Shown here piece after piece: positions 5,086-5,528 of a stretch of DNA of 5,528 nt (within the stretch, counting starts at the first letter, position 1; each line of letters opens with the position of its first letter). The stretch is taken from positions 1-5,528 of the forward strand of contig DATBLQ010000056.1 in NCBI GenBank assembly GCA_036555325.1, read 5' to 3'. Both the position numbers and the translations under genes were made by a program. This stretch comes from DATBLQ01 sp036555325. Lineage in GTDB: Bacteria > Pseudomonadota > Alphaproteobacteria > Rhizobiales > Aestuariivirgaceae. The notes under the pieces are model-generated. The model worked only from the letters and a program-made list of their open reading frames with translations. It was not told the origin of the DNA and searched no databases.

Positions 5086-5528
5086 ATGCCTACCATGTCG
5101 AGCGAGATCATACCGGTCGGACAGAGGAAGGCTCCAGCAGGTTGGAACGTGCTCGTGACCTTGGCCGAGCCGACCTACCGGCCTGCGCGCAATTTGCTTT
5201 CAAGATGGGGCCGGCTTCAACGGACCGATTACTACAACGTGGCTACCATGGCGGTCGCTGATCCGGCCGCTTTCCTTCGCGAGTTTGGTGCCGCGGTCGA
5301 ACAGTCTCCCGGCATCCTCAATGCCGTGTCCCACGTCGTGCCCTTTGAGCACATGTTCGATTTCAAGGATCCGGGGGAGTTTGAGATGAAGGCACGCGAG
5401 GTTGCCCTCTCCTATGTGCCGCAGCTTTTGGGCAAGTCATTCCATGTGCGCTTCCATCGGCGCGGACTGAAGGGAACGATCTCCACCCCGACCGAGGAGC
5501 GGTTTCTTGATGAAGCTCTGCTTGAAGC
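5086..5528 (+). CDS. THUMP-domain RNA-binding protein, C-terminus cut by window edge
   Basis: The frame is open from the ATG at 5086 to the edge (147 residues seen). The N-terminal part (WNVLVTLAEPTYRPARNLL, 20-38) reads like the ferredoxin-like subdomain that often precedes THUMP. The segment about 62-147 fits a THUMP domain: a helix (PAAFLREFGAAVEQSPGI, 60-77), a strand VSHVVPFEHMFDF (81-93), EFEMKAREVALSYVPQLLGK (98-117) and the hallmark SFHVRFHRRGLKG (118-130) followed by STPTEERFLDEALLEA. THUMP domains bind tRNA or other RNA in enzymes such as ThiI and in Tan1; whether a catalytic domain follows is outside the window. No strong ribosome site is seen before either candidate start (5086 or 5095). 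The gene begins 21 bases after hpf and in the same frame, so translational coupling or readthrough is conceivable. Confidence 0.82.
   Translation, partial: MPTMSSEIIPVGQRKAPAGWNVLVTLAEPTYRPARNLLSRWGRLQRTDYYNVATMAVADPAAFLREFGAAVEQSPGILNAVSHVVPFEHMFDFKDPGEFEMKAREVALSYVPQLLGKSFHVRFHRRGLKGTISTPTEERFLDEALLE

Noticed and set aside
5064..5261. Open frame beginning at the ATG that overlaps the hpf stop (TAATG)
   Set aside because: The overlap is attractive, but the frame ends after 65 codons, has no recognisable domain and competes with the THUMP frame, which stays open to the edge and shows the SFHVRFHRRG signature.

Overview
The window comes from a GC-rich genome, most likely an alphaproteobacterium of the Rhizobiales type. 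This is inferred from codon use, the DUF3775-type protein, FixK-like boxes of the form TTGA-N6-GCAA and the mix of accessory genes. It holds eight protein-coding genes and no RNA gene, CRISPR array or insertion sequence that I can support. Two genes are cut by the window edges.

Left part, minus strand (1-1702): a membrane-embedded site-2 protease, missing its C-terminus, lies downstream of an orphan CheR-type methyltransferase. A small hairpin after cheR may terminate its transcript.

Middle, plus strand (1841-3748): a 93-residue unknown protein, a DUF3775-type protein and an RNA 3'-terminal phosphate cyclase (RtcA) look like one operon, with gaps of 21 and 57 bases.

Right, plus strand (3899 to the edge): a BCAM0308-type zinc-ribbon protein, a ribosome-hibernation factor fused to a cold-shock domain, and the start of a THUMP-domain RNA-binding protein look like a second operon, with gaps of 59 and 21 bases.

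The most notable signal is regulatory. Each plus-strand operon is preceded by a perfect match to the FixK/FNR consensus TTG(A/C)-N6-(T/G)CAA, at 1752-1765 and 3817-3830. A -10-like hexamer follows each box at the same distance, the geometry of class II FNR/FixK activation. The predicted transcription starts lie 34-41 bases upstream of the first ATG.

Taken together this reads as a low-oxygen or stress-acclimation island centred on RNA and ribosomes: RNA end processing (RtcA), ribosome hibernation (HPF-CSD), RNA binding (THUMP), a zinc-ribbon protein and a regulated membrane protease. The individual families are recognisable. The proposal that they form a co-regulated module is inference.
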